Positions 27,535 to 36,806 of a DNA stretch of 64,000 nt are shown here, one piece after another. Every line of letters starts with the position of its first letter. Position 1 is the stretch's first letter. Source of the DNA: Geitlerinema sp. PCC 9228 (lineage in GTDB: Bacteria; Cyanobacteriota; Cyanobacteriia; Cyanobacteriales; PCC-9228). Position numbers and translations under genes: made by a program. The notes below the pieces were generated by a model that saw only the letters and a list, made by a program, of their open reading frames with translations, had not been told where the DNA came from and searched no databases. The DNA is taken from the NCBI RefSeq assembly GCF_001870905.1, contig NZ_LNDC01000103.1, forward strand, positions 1 through 64,000. Reading direction: 5' to 3'.

Positions 27535-27800
27535 TGGATAAATTAATGGTGGCAGCGATCGCTGTGGCACTCCCCTGACCGGCACAACAAACCCAAGCTG
27601 TAACTACTGGAGTACCGAATCCTGAGAAACCATCGCCACGATGCCCATCTAACAGTCACATGCTAACAAACCTGGTCCGCGAGATGCGGAAAGGATGAAA
27701 CACGACCTCGGGAGATTTTGTCAAGTTGGCCAGGGATTTTACTCTTGCTGTGGGTGAACCTGGTAGCCGGTTTCTATCAGGTTATCTCATAGAAATGGGA
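27535..27800 (+). mobile_element. Probable group II intron remnant (5' domain I region, no ORF)
   Basis: The segment includes blocks that I associate with domain I of bacterial group II introns: CCCAAGCTGTAACTACTGG (about 27592), ACGACCTCGGGAGATT (about 27702) and GGGTGAACCTGGTAGCCGG (about 27752), spaced as in compact cyanobacterial introns. There is no reverse transcriptase frame and no domain V hairpin nearby, so only a truncated piece is left. The match is from memory of the family and needs a covariance-model search. The rest of the 27406-28034 gap shows no gene. Confidence 0.4.
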
Positions 27801-28034
27801 AATGCTTGGCAAAATTCATTATAATTTTCGTATATTTTTAATGACTATCTGCAATGGTTCCTGTCCAACGGCTACAAATATAGCTACAATATGATTACGT
27901 TTGTGCATGCTTGTCACCCACGGACAATTTGCCACTTTTGCAATTTTCAAGGCCAACTTTAATAAATTGTTCCCAGTCAACACCGCAGAGGCAGACTGAC
28001 AGCCGCCCAAATAACTACCTGTGTCTATGTTGAT

Positions 28035-31000
28035 ATGAAATCGAACGCGCTCCATATTTTGCTGATTGGTGACAACGATGCAGTGTGTTCCTATCTTCTA
28101 AGATTGTTGCAGCAAATTCAACAACCACCCATCGAACTCCAGCAGCAAAATCAATCCTGTTTCCTAAATTTGCCACCCCTAGAAACCGCTGGTCGCTGGC
28201 AACCACCTGGGGGGAATCGATCGCAGTACGATCTTTATATCATCCGAATTTTACCAGGCGATCGCCATTTTCTGTCCCAGATATCCCAGCGCCAACAACA
28301 ACATCCCCATATCCCAATTCTTACCATTGTAGATAGCGAAGCCAGCGGCATCAATACCCTCCAATTTGGCGCTTCCACGTACTGGCAAACGGAACAAATC
28401 GACCTACCAACGTTACAGCAATTTTGCCAATCCATCCTACAACAAAAACGCGATCGCTACCGTCGCTACGCAGCAACAGCAGAAACATTTTTTCAACTTT
28501 TCGACAGCATCCCCGTAGGCATTTACGAAGCCGACTGGCAAACCGGTCGCCTGTTGCAAAGCAATCGCAAATACCAGCAAATTCTGGGATATTCCCCAGC
28601 GCAAACCAGCCAACTCACCTGGCAATCCCTCGTACCAGCGGCCGATTTATCCCAAAAACGCGATTGCCTCCACCGCTTGGTAACCGGAGAAAGCAACAGT
28701 TTTTGCCAAACCCAACGCTACTTGCACAACCAAGGCACTTACCTCTCTTTCTGGGAAAGCGTTTCTTTGATTCGAGATACGCAAGGATTGCCCCAATCGT
28801 TGGTATTTGCCATTCACCCCATCCCATCCGAACTAGAATCTCACCTGCAACTTTCCCAACTAGCCGCAAACATCCCTGGGGTGATTCTGCAATACCAATC
28901 CTTTGGCGATCGCCTGGAGGGTCGGTTTACTTACGTCAGTACTGGCATTCGCAATCTATACGAGATAGAACCGCAAGCCTTGTTAGAAAATCCTAACTTA
29001 CTCAATCGCTGTATTCATCCCCAAGACTTACCTGGATGGCGCGCCTCTCTTCATGCCGCGATTGCCAACCAAAGTAAATGGTCGCACCAGTGGCGAATCA
29101 TCGTGCCTTCCGGGCAAATTAAGTGGGTAGAAGGCATAACCATTCCCCGACCCCAGGCGAATGGCAGTTGTTTGTGGGATGGGTTGCTGTTTGATATCAG
29201 CGATCGCAAAAAAGCCGAAGCCGCCCTTACCTTAAAAGAACACAAATTTAAAAACCTCACCGAGCGATCGCCCAATATTATCGCACGTTTTGACCGCCAA
29301 CGCCGCTACATCTATGTCAACCCCGCCATCGAAGCCATGACCGGGAAACCGCAAAACGAACATTTCGGCAAAACCAACTTCCAAATCGGTCTACCGGTGC
29401 AACTGGCAACTACCCTAGACCGCACCATCGAAGAAGTTTTGACAGCAGGAGAAGAAAAGTTTATCGAATTTGACCTGCAAACACCATTAGGGGAAAAACA
29501 ATACCAAGCTCACTGTTTCCCAGAAACCAATAGCTACGGCTCGGTGACCTTTGCTATGGTGGTTCTGTACGATATGACTACTTTGCGCGCCTCTTTTTCT
29601 GCCTTACAAGAAAGCGAAAGCCGATTTCGAGCTATTTTCGAGCAAGCCGCCGTCGGTATCTATCAAGTCAACGCCTCCGGTCAATACATTCAAGTCAACC
29701 AAGGATTTTGTGCCATTGTCGGCTACAGCAAAGACGAACTGCGGCAGATGACCTTTTACGATCTAATTCATTCCGAAGATGCAGAACGGACTTTGACGAA
29801 CTTCCAACGTTTGTGGTCTGGGCAAATTAACTCCTATCAGATGGAAAAACGCTACAGGGTCAAAAATGGTAGCATACGGTGGGTGAACGTCACTGTTTCC
29901 CTGGTACGGGATGCTAAGGGCATTCCTCTGTATGATGTAGGAGTTGTAGAAGATATAAGCGATCGCAAGCAAGCCGAAACTCGCCTCAACTATAATGCCT
30001 TCTATGATTATTTAACTGGATTGCCCAACCGTTTTTTGTTTGGAGATCGCTTGCAAGCAGCTCTCGACTGGGTTCAACGGCAGCAGGAAACCATTTTTAC
30101 CTTACTTTTACTAGATTTAGACCGTTTTAAAATCATTAACGACAGTTTGGGGCACCAAGCCGGAGACGAGTTTCTGCGTCAAATTTCCATGCGGTTGCAA
30201 CAATGTATCCGCGGCGAAGACACCATTGCTCGTTTGGGAGGAGATGAATTCGCTATTTTACTGTGGGATATTGACAGCGTCACCAATGCCATCGAAACTG
30301 CCAACCGCCTACAAGCTTGTTTGCATCAAGATATATCCATCCGCGGTTACGAAGTTTCCAGCAGTGCCAGCATTGGCATCACCCTCAGCCGCCATCCCCT
30401 CACGCAAACCCCCTACGCCAGAACTGAAGATATGATGCGGGATGCCGACATTGCCATGTATCGTGCCAAATACAACCGCAAAGGCAGCTACGTCGTTTTT
30501 GATGGTAACATCCACGCTTCTGCCATCTCGCAGTTGCAACTAGAAAGTGAGTTACGCCAGGCTTTAGCAAGAGAACAACTGTATTTGCACTATCAGCCTA
30601 TTATATCCCTGTGCGATCGCCAGCTAATCGGATTTGAAGCCCTAGTGCGATGGCACCACCCCCAATGGGGAATTATCTCTCCCGGAAAATTCATCCCCAT
30701 TGCCGAAGAAAGCGGTTTCATATTGCCCCTGGGAGAGTGGGTGATGCGAACCGCCTGCCAGCAAATGCGACAGTGGCAAACTTGTGGTTTGGTAGATAGC
30801 AACATCACCATCAGCGTGAACGTTTCCGGTCGTCAGTTCGACCGCAGCAATTTTACCCACCAAATCAGCGAAATCCTGCAAGAAACCCAATTACCCGGTC
30901 GCAACTTATGCATAGAAATCACCGAAAACGTTTTGATCGCCAACAGCGACGAAGTAGTTCTCCGATTAAATCGACTACGCCAAAATGGCATTTCCATGTC

Positions 31001-31307
31001 AGTTGACGATTTTGGCACCGGTTATTCTTCTTTAGGTCGCCTGCATAGCTTTCCCATCAACCATTTAAAAATCGATCGCTCCTTTGTCAAAGAAGTAGAA
31101 AACCGCCTGGAAAATCAAGCCATTATTCGTACCATTATGGGATTGGCAGCAAGTTTGCGATTAAAAGTTGTCGTGGAAGGTGTAGAAACAGAAAATCAAT
31201 ACCAATACCTGCAAAACTTGGGCTGTCACTACGGTCAGGGATACTGGTTTGGGCATCCCTTAGCTGGGGAAGCCTTGGAATTATGGCTGCGCGATCGCAA
31301 TTGTTAA
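28035..31307 (+). CDS. PAS-GGDEF-EAL cyclic-di-GMP turnover protein
   Basis: A 1090-residue soluble protein. Residues 1-140 look like a degenerate receiver (HILLIGDNDAVCSYLLRLL) without a clear phosphoacceptor Asp. About four PAS modules follow between 145 and 650, each ending in an ISDRKxAE or similar linker. The GGDEF domain (about 655-825) has an intact LGGDEF and an RGED inhibitory I-site five residues before it. The EAL domain (about 835-1085) has FEALVRWHHP, VNVSGRQF, IEITENVL, VDDFGTGYSSL and VVEGVETENQ. Both catalytic sets appear complete, so it could make or break c-di-GMP depending on PAS input. It ends 37 bases from the convergent arsS stop. Confidence 0.92.
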   Translation: MKSNALHILLIGDNDAVCSYLLRLLQQIQQPPIELQQQNQSCFLNLPPLETAGRWQPPGGNRSQYDLYIIRILPGDRHFLSQISQRQQQHPHIPILTIVDSEASGINTLQFGASTYWQTEQIDLPTLQQFCQSILQQKRDRYRRYAATAETFFQLFDSIPVGIYEADWQTGRLLQSNRKYQQILGYSPAQTSQLTWQSLVPAADLSQKRDCLHRLVTGESNSFCQTQRYLHNQGTYLSFWESVSLIRDTQGLPQSLVFAIHPIPSELESHLQLSQLAANIPGVILQYQSFGDRLEGRFTYVSTGIRNLYEIEPQALLENPNLLNRCIHPQDLPGWRASLHAAIANQSKWSHQWRIIVPSGQIKWVEGITIPRPQANGSCLWDGLLFDISDRKKAEAALTLKEHKFKNLTERSPNIIARFDRQRRYIYVNPAIEAMTGKPQNEHFGKTNFQIGLPVQLATTLDRTIEEVLTAGEEKFIEFDLQTPLGEKQYQAHCFPETNSYGSVTFAMVVLYDMTTLRASFSALQESESRFRAIFEQAAVGIYQVNASGQYIQVNQGFCAIVGYSKDELRQMTFYDLIHSEDAERTLTNFQRLWSGQINSYQMEKRYRVKNGSIRWVNVTVSLVRDAKGIPLYDVGVVEDISDRKQAETRLNYNAFYDYLTGLPNRFLFGDRLQAALDWVQRQQETIFTLLLLDLDRFKIINDSLGHQAGDEFLRQISMRLQQCIRGEDTIARLGGDEFAILLWDIDSVTNAIETANRLQACLHQDISIRGYEVSSSASIGITLSRHPLTQTPYARTEDMMRDADIAMYRAKYNRKGSYVVFDGNIHASAISQLQLESELRQALAREQLYLHYQPIISLCDRQLIGFEALVRWHHPQWGIISPGKFIPIAEESGFILPLGEWVMRTACQQMRQWQTCGLVDSNITISVNVSGRQFDRSNFTHQISEILQETQLPGRNLCIEITENVLIANSDEVVLRLNRLRQNGISMSVDDFGTGYSSLGRLHSFPINHLKIDRSFVKEVENRLENQAIIRTIMGLAASLRLKVVVEGVETENQYQYLQNLGCHYGQGYWFGHPLAGEALELWLRDRNC

Positions 31308-31314
31308 GATTTAT

Positions 31315-31338
31315 GTAGGGCGGGGCATCGCCCACCCC
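31315..31338. terminator. Imperfect GTAGGGCGGGGC palindrome between convergent genes (family copy 3)
   Basis: A diverged copy of the palindrome at 34-60: GTAGGGCGGGGCA faces TCGCCCACCCC. It sits in the 37-base gap between the ends of the GGDEF-EAL gene and arsS, where it could stop both transcripts. The T-run on the plus strand (AATTTCTTATT) is weak. Confidence 0.45.
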
Positions 31339-31344
31339 AATTTC

Positions 31345-32343
31345 TTATTCCAATAAAGCACCCCCACAACTAGAACCACAACCAGCCGTGCAGCCATAGC
31401 AGTAGGCAGCCGTTTGAATCTCATCAATCACATCCAAACGATTTGCCTCCAACAGCATCTGTAACGTCACCGGTTCTCCCGTTTTGCTTTTCGCAGGCAA
31501 CCCTTCCATCTGATGGAAATCGCAATCGTAAACATTGCCCAAATAATCCACCGAAAGTTCGTTGCGACACATCAGATATTCTACCGTCGAAGCGTTAAAA
31601 TTATCCTCTAAAAACGCCAAATAAGACTGATGAAGATCCTGTCTTTTCAAATACTCCTTGGTACGCCCCACAGGCAAATTAGCAATAGTATATAAATTAT
31701 TAAAAACAATCCCAAACTTTTCCTGTAAAAACTGCTTGTAATCTTGGGTTAATTTCTCCTGGGAAGGCGGCAGCGAAAAATCATCGGCAGTCTTCGGCAA
31801 CTGAGGATTGTAAACCAAATCCAAAATTAACTGCGGGTCTTTCCCGTATCCCAAACGATTCAACCATTGCAAAGCATCAATCGATGCATCGTAAACCCCA
31901 GCACCGCGCATTTTATCCACATTATCTTGTAAATAACAAGGCAGAGAAGCCACAATTTGCGTTTGATGCTGCTGGCAAAATTCCGGAATATCCTCATATC
32001 CCGGTTCAAAATAAATAGTTAAATTGGAGCGTACAATAACATTTTTACCATGTCGGCGCGCTTCCCGAACAATCGCTTTAAAGCCATACAGCATTTCCGG
32101 GGCACCACCCGTCAAATCCACCGTATCAATTTGGGGAAAACGGCGGATAATTTCCAACAACTGTTCGCAGGTTTGGGGAGAAAGTTCCTCCGTGCGTTTG
32201 GGGCTAGCTTCCACATGACAGTGCGTGCAAGCCAAATTGCAGCGTTTTCCCAAATTAACCTGCAAAACGTTAATCGTATGTTTGCGAAATGGCGCATCTA
32301 ATTTTCTTGCAAACGGCGTAATTCGTGTCGTCTGAACCATCAT
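31345..32343 (-). CDS. arsS: Arsenosugar biosynthesis radical SAM protein ArsS
   Basis: A 332-residue radical SAM enzyme from the ATG at 32343, with GGGAG just upstream. C35, C39 and C42 in CNLACTHC bind the 4Fe-4S cluster. DLTGGAPEM is the SAM-binding GGE-like turn, and the C-terminal YCYGCTAGCGSSCGGALLE is the cysteine-rich tail of ArsS, probably for an auxiliary cluster. ArsS is thought to transfer the deoxyadenosyl group of SAM to dimethylarsenite, the committed step to arsenosugars. It lies 210 bases downstream of arsM on the same strand; the gap holds a perfect tandem duplication. Confidence 0.93.
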   Translation of the reverse strand: MMVQTTRITPFARKLDAPFRKHTINVLQVNLGKRCNLACTHCHVEASPKRTEELSPQTCEQLLEIIRRFPQIDTVDLTGGAPEMLYGFKAIVREARRHGKNVIVRSNLTIYFEPGYEDIPEFCQQHQTQIVASLPCYLQDNVDKMRGAGVYDASIDALQWLNRLGYGKDPQLILDLVYNPQLPKTADDFSLPPSQEKLTQDYKQFLQEKFGIVFNNLYTIANLPVGRTKEYLKRQDLHQSYLAFLEDNFNASTVEYLMCRNELSVDYLGNVYDCDFHQMEGLPAKSKTGEPVTLQMLLEANRLDVIDEIQTAAYCYGCTAGCGSSCGGALLE

Positions 32344-32375
32344 CAACTCCCAAAATTGTCTTCAATTAAAATTAA

Positions 32376-32531
32376 ATAGAAATCAAGTAGGGTGGGCATT
32401 GCCCACCACCCACAAAATCCCATCATCTCGTACGAATTTTATTTCCCCACAATATAGAAATCAAGTAGGGTGGGCATTGCCCACCACCCACAAAATCCCA
32501 TCATCTCGTACGAATTTTATTTCCCCACAAT
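32376..32531. repeat. Perfect 78-bp tandem duplication
   Basis: Copy one is 32376-32453 and copy two 32454-32531, with identical sequence over all 78 bases. Each copy begins ATAGAAATCAAG and carries the hairpin AGGGTGGGCA facing TGCCCACC, a copy of the palindrome family. Full identity means a recent duplication. It occupies most of the arsM-arsS spacer, so it may affect arsS expression. Confidence 0.95.
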
Positions 32532-32553
32532 GAAGAATGTATCGATAACTTCC

Positions 32554-33522
32554 CTAACAGCAACCGCCACCAAAATAATGCCAGGTGGAATCGGTAACCA
32601 AAATATCTTCGGGAAAATTCGTAGCTAATTTTTTAGCCGTTTTATCGCAAACCGAAGCCGGCACGCCAGGTTGTAAAATATGACCATCGCCATCGTCAAA
32701 ACTTTCTTGACAACCGCGATAAATGGCTGTTTTGCCAGTAAAAACACAGGCACCGTCGGCGGGAACTGGAACTTTAGAAGACACCGTATCCAAACTTTCT
32801 AACAGCAAATCGCTATCTAAATTATAAGTTTTTGCTTCTAACAAGCGATAGGGGCGACGGGCGCGAACTTCTACCGTACCAAAACCAGCATCTATCAAAT
32901 GCTGCACGTACTCTTCATAGGGTAATGCCCCCGACAAACACATGGCACGCAAGCGTTCGTCTTTTTGTAAATGTTCGGGAATGGGGCGCGTAGCAATTGG
33001 ATCGCTCATGGAAAGGCGACCCCCTGGTTTTAAAACCCGATGCGCTTCTTGTAAAGCCTTGCGCAAGTCGCTGGGTTCAAAGATATTAAAAAGGCAATTT
33101 TGGGCGATGATATCCACAGAATTATCGGCAACTGGTAAAGCAAAGGCATCCCCTTCTACGATTTTGACGTAGTTGGGGTCGAACCAATCGTTGCTTTCGG
33201 CAGCGAGAGCTAAATTGCGTTGGGCGGCTTCTCGCATTTCTGCCACGGGTTCCACGGCAATAATGGCTTCTGGCTTGCGGGAGAAATAGGCAAATTGCAA
33301 GGCTTCCAAGCCACCGCCAACGCCGATATAGAGAACTGTGGGCGAACCAACCAGTTCTGTGGGTTGCACGGTGGTGCCGCAGCCGTAGTTCATTTCTTGC
33401 ATGACGGATGGGATGTTCAACCCGGGGAGTTGTTGGGGATTGTTTTGTACGCAGCACAGCCCGGTTTCTGGGGTTTCGGCAACGTCGCGGTAAAAGTTGG
33501 CAGTGGTTTCGAGGTAGCTCAT
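32554..33522 (-). CDS. arsM: Arsenite methyltransferase ArsM (arsenosugar type)
   Basis: A 322-residue SAM-dependent methyltransferase that methylates arsenite stepwise to mono- and dimethylarsenicals. The ATG at 33522 starts MSYLETTANFYRDVAETPE; the frame runs 16 codons further without need. The SAM motif is TVLYIGVGGGLEALQFA. Candidate arsenic-binding cysteines are C23-C24 (GLCCV), C48 (YGCGT), the Cys of AQNCLFNIFE and the terminal GGGCC. The C-terminal extension ending STWHYFGGGCC is the hallmark of the subgroup paired with ArsS. No arsenite efflux or ArsR gene is in the window, so control by arsenic cannot be seen. Confidence 0.92.
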   Translation of the reverse strand: MSYLETTANFYRDVAETPETGLCCVQNNPQQLPGLNIPSVMQEMNYGCGTTVQPTELVGSPTVLYIGVGGGLEALQFAYFSRKPEAIIAVEPVAEMREAAQRNLALAAESNDWFDPNYVKIVEGDAFALPVADNSVDIIAQNCLFNIFEPSDLRKALQEAHRVLKPGGRLSMSDPIATRPIPEHLQKDERLRAMCLSGALPYEEYVQHLIDAGFGTVEVRARRPYRLLEAKTYNLDSDLLLESLDTVSSKVPVPADGACVFTGKTAIYRGCQESFDDGDGHILQPGVPASVCDKTAKKLATNFPEDILVTDSTWHYFGGGCC

Positions 33523-33664
33523 AGTAAATACTGGATTATCGGGATTGTTCGATCGTAACCTGGTTTGCAATTGCTTGTTTTCTATTGGACTATATTTTCA
33601 TTAATTTTTCCTGAGAAAATCTGTCAATGGCTGCTGAGAAAAGGATTGATTTTGCCAATGTTGG

Positions 33665-34339
33665 TTATTCGCGCAATGTATAGCCTACACCGCGTACGGT
33701 TTTGATGAGCCGTTTTTCGCTTTCGGCTTCTAGTTTGAGGCGCAGGTAGCGTACGTAAACTTCGATAATATTGGAATCGCCCATGAAATCGTATCCCCAG
33801 ACTTGTTCTAAAATGCGATCGCGGGTTAAAACTTGTCGGGGATGAACCATGAGATATTCTAACAAGTCAAATTCTTTGGGGGTTAGTTCGATGGCGCGAT
33901 CGCTGCGAAACACTTCCCGGGTGCGGCGGTTGAGGCTTAAATCTTCAAAATGCAAAATTTCTGGGTCTTCTGGCTGGTAGCGGCGCAAATGGGCGCGAAC
34001 TCGTGCTAGCATTTCTTCAACGCTGAAAGGTTTGACGATGTAATCATCGGCACCAGCATCCAAACCAGCCACGCGATCGCTAACTTCATCTTTCGCCGTC
34101 AGCAAAATAATCGGTACTTTATCCCCAGTGGTGCGCAAGCGGCGACAAAGTTCCAACCCCGACAAATTGGGAAGCATCCAATCTAACACAATTAAATCCG
34201 GTTGCTTATCCCGCGCCGCACTCAAACCTTCCAATCCCTCGTAAGCCACGGTAACTTCGTAGCCTTCGTATTTTAATTCGGTTTCTAACAGACGAGCCAA
34301 GTTGGCTTCATCTTCCACAACCAGAATATGTCCTGTCAT
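33665..34339 (-). CDS. OmpR/PhoB-family response regulator
   Basis: A 224-residue two-domain regulator. Receiver: acidic pair in VVEDEANL, phosphoacceptor in IVLDWMLP (Asp about 53), Thr in ILLTAKDE, Lys in [10 protein letters not shown]. The winged-helix output domain (about 125-224) has [14 protein letters not shown] and [15 protein letters not shown], ending [13 protein letters not shown]. It follows the kinase gene at 34426 by 86 bases in the same direction, and the pair resembles the RppA/RppB or Ni- and redox-responsive systems of Synechocystis by general layout. The exact orthologue cannot be fixed without alignment. Confidence 0.92.
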   Translation of the reverse strand: MTGHILVVEDEANLARLLETELKYEGYEVTVAYEGLEGLSAARDKQPDLIVLDWMLPNLSGLELCRRLRTTGDKVPIILLTAKDEVSDRVAGLDAGADDYIVKPFSVEEMLARVRAHLRRYQPEDPEILHFEDLSLNRRTREVFRSDRAIELTPKEFDLLEYLMVHPRQVLTRDRILEQVWGYDFMGDSNIIEVYVRYLRLKLEAESEKRLIKTVRGVGYTLRE

Positions 34340-34425
34340 GGTTTTTTAGGGCTGCGCCAATACGATCCTTTTTATGGTATCGCAACCCAAGTCATTGTCG
34401 ATATGAATTCGATCTATCTGCCAAA

Positions 34426-35796
34426 CTAGGATTTTTCTGCCGTTACCGTTACCGCCGGCAACGCCACCCGCACCGTGGTGCCTTTTTGGGGTTCGCTGTC
34501 TACGTGAATATCGCCGTGGTGGTTGGCAACAATGGCAGTGCAAATGGATAATCCCAATCCCGACCCAGATTCAATACCTTGCGACCTGGTAGGATCGACA
34601 CGATAGAAGCGATCGAAAATATGGGGTAACGCATCGGGATGGATGCCAATGCCATTATCGCGAACCGTCACCTGCACCCATCCTTGGTCGCTGTGGCTTT
34701 TGCTGGTAGTGGTGGCATGGCTGGCGTGGTTTTTGCCGTAGCCAATTTCCACCGTTACCTGCGCCTGGGGATGGGAAGGGGTATATTGCACGGCATTGCC
34801 AATTAAATTGGTAAACAAACGCGCCAGTTGGTTTTGATTGCCAGAGACCACAAACCAATAATCGGGGTCTAGAGATAAATGTTCTGGTTCGCGAATATCT
34901 AGAGATAGGGAAATTTGTTTTTCTGCCGCGATCGCTTTTTGTTCTTCTACAATTTCTAATAGCAACGCATCCAAAGCCACCTCTTCCGATTGGGAAATGC
35001 CAGCGCCGCTATCCTGACGCGCCAAAAACAACAAATCGTCAACCAAGCGACCCAATCGCCTGGTCAAACGTTCCACCAATTGCAGCTGTTGGTGAATGGG
35101 TAACTTTTCCGCCTCCGCCTCCGCCAGCGCCACTTGTACGTTGGTTTGAATTGTTGCCAGGGGATTGCGCATTTCGTGGGAAGCATCGGCGGTAAACTGT
35201 TTTAAACGTTGGTAAGATTCGCGCACTGGTTTCATCGCCAACCCCGACAGAAACCAACCAATGGTTCCCACCGAAACAATCGCCACCGCCGAAGCAATGC
35301 TTAAATCGACAATCAGCTTGCGGGTAGGTTTGGTCACTTCAAACCAAGGATGGCTAACCCGCAGGTATCCCAGCATTTGCTGGTGAACTACTAGAGGTTT
35401 GGTGATTTGGCGCAAAAGCTGACCATCTCCCAAATCCACCGTTTGTTTTTCGCAGTGGGGATTGAGGGGAACATCGGGAGGATCCCACCAAGTTGACCAC
35501 AGGAGTTTGCCTCTGGTATTGAACCATTCAATATCCAAACGGTCGTCGTCGAGGGATTGTTCCCGTTGGTTGAGGCTGGCTTCTAAGTTCAAACGCAAAC
35601 CACTGGGGTTGTCTGGGGTGGGTTCGATAACCAACGATTGCGCCACCACTTCTGTCACGTGGTTGAGGGTATCGTCTATGCGATCGATGAGCGTCGTGCG
35701 AAAATACCAATATACGCCACTGGCAAACAGCAGCAGCAATACTGCCGTGACGGTGGCGTACCAGATGGCTAGACGGCGGCGGGTGGTTTGGAACAT
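34426..35796 (-). CDS. Membrane sensor histidine kinase
   Basis: A 456-residue kinase with two membrane helices (about 12-32 and 155-180) framing an extracytoplasmic sensor of about 120 residues (PTPDNPSGLRLNLEAS, WSTWWDPPDVPLN). A short linker leads to the H box TADASHEMRNPLATIQTNVQVAL. The catalytic domain is complete: NLIGNAVQYTPSHP (N), VRDNGIGI (G1), FDRFYRVDP (F), GSGLGLSI (G2). It should phosphorylate the response regulator encoded next. The signal is unknown; the sensor contains one Cys (NPHCEKQ), which could serve redox or metal sensing, though that is only a suggestion. Confidence 0.92.
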   Translation of the reverse strand: MFQTTRRRLAIWYATVTAVLLLLFASGVYWYFRTTLIDRIDDTLNHVTEVVAQSLVIEPTPDNPSGLRLNLEASLNQREQSLDDDRLDIEWFNTRGKLLWSTWWDPPDVPLNPHCEKQTVDLGDGQLLRQITKPLVVHQQMLGYLRVSHPWFEVTKPTRKLIVDLSIASAVAIVSVGTIGWFLSGLAMKPVRESYQRLKQFTADASHEMRNPLATIQTNVQVALAEAEAEKLPIHQQLQLVERLTRRLGRLVDDLLFLARQDSGAGISQSEEVALDALLLEIVEEQKAIAAEKQISLSLDIREPEHLSLDPDYWFVVSGNQNQLARLFTNLIGNAVQYTPSHPQAQVTVEIGYGKNHASHATTTSKSHSDQGWVQVTVRDNGIGIHPDALPHIFDRFYRVDPTRSQGIESGSGLGLSICTAIVANHHGDIHVDSEPQKGTTVRVALPAVTVTAEKS

Positions 35797-36056
35797 GGTT
35801 GAGGAGGGGGAAAAGGGGCTGTTAAACAGTGATTAATTTGCTAATATATATTCACAACGATCGACAGGAGAAATCGTCAAGAACTTAGGTGGTCGTAAAA
35901 AGATTAAGTCACCTTCCACGCAAGAATGGATGGATCGTGACCTTAATGGTGAATTTTTCTCAAGGCTTTGGTAGATAGTCCCTCTCTTGAATTTGTCAAG
36001 AGTGGATTTGTTGACAAGTAGTTGTATTTGTCAACGAAAAACTATCGGTGACTTCT

Positions 36057-36800
36057 ATGATAGAAAAACTACCATTGATGCCACAGGTGTGGTTGCAGAC
36101 GACTGGGTGGCAACCGAGTGGGGAACAGCAAGAGAAATTTCAACAGCTATACGCGCAAATTTGTCAGGTGAATCGCCAGGTGAATTTAACGCGCATTACC
36201 GAATCTGAGGAGTTTTGGGAAAAGCATATTTGGGATTCGGTACGCGGCATTTTACCGTATTTTCAGATGCTGGAGAACTGGGATTGGGGTGGTGAGGAAA
36301 TTCGGGTTGTTGATATTGGTACGGGGGGTGGGTTTCCGGGGTTTCCGGCGGCGATTGTGTTTCCCCGATGGCGGGTGACGTTGTTGGATTCGATTGGTAA
36401 GAAAATTGCCTGTTTGCGTACGATGGCTGGGGCTTTGGAATTGGAAAATGTGGTACCTTATTGCGATCGCGCGGAAAAATTAGGACAACAAGAGGCTTAT
36501 CGGGAACAATACCACATTGCTCTGTTGCGTGCGGTTGCCCCCAGTGCGGTTTGTGCGGAATATGCTTTGCCGTTGTTGCAGGTGGGAGGCGTGGCGGTTT
36601 TGTATCGCGGCGGTTGGGAGAAGGAACAGGAGAAACAGTTACAAGTGGCGGTGGCGGAGTTGGGAGGGGAAATCGCTGCCATCGCACAACAGCCGACGCC
36701 GATGAACAAAAGCGATCGCCATTATATCTATATCCGCAAAACGGCATCCACGCCATCCCAGTTTCCGCGAAACAATGTTAAGAAAAAACGAGGCGGATAA
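36057..36800 (+). CDS. rsmG: 16S rRNA m7G527 methyltransferase RsmG
   Basis: A 247-residue SAM-dependent methyltransferase (formerly GidB) that methylates G527 of 16S rRNA. Start is the ATG at 36057; an in-frame GTG three codons earlier is possible. Motifs: RQVNLTRITESEEFWEKHIWDS, then VVDIGTGGGFPGFPAAIVFP (SAM-binding loop), VTLLDSIGKKIACL and the RAVAP segment. Length and order are normal. It is tail-to-tail with the Ser/Thr kinase gene, with six bases between stops. Confidence 0.95.
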   Translation: MIEKLPLMPQVWLQTTGWQPSGEQQEKFQQLYAQICQVNRQVNLTRITESEEFWEKHIWDSVRGILPYFQMLENWDWGGEEIRVVDIGTGGGFPGFPAAIVFPRWRVTLLDSIGKKIACLRTMAGALELENVVPYCDRAEKLGQQEAYREQYHIALLRAVAPSAVCAEYALPLLQVGGVAVLYRGGWEKEQEKQLQVAVAELGGEIAAIAQQPTPMNKSDRHYIYIRKTASTPSQFPRNNVKKKRGG

Positions 36801-36806
36801 TCCTAT

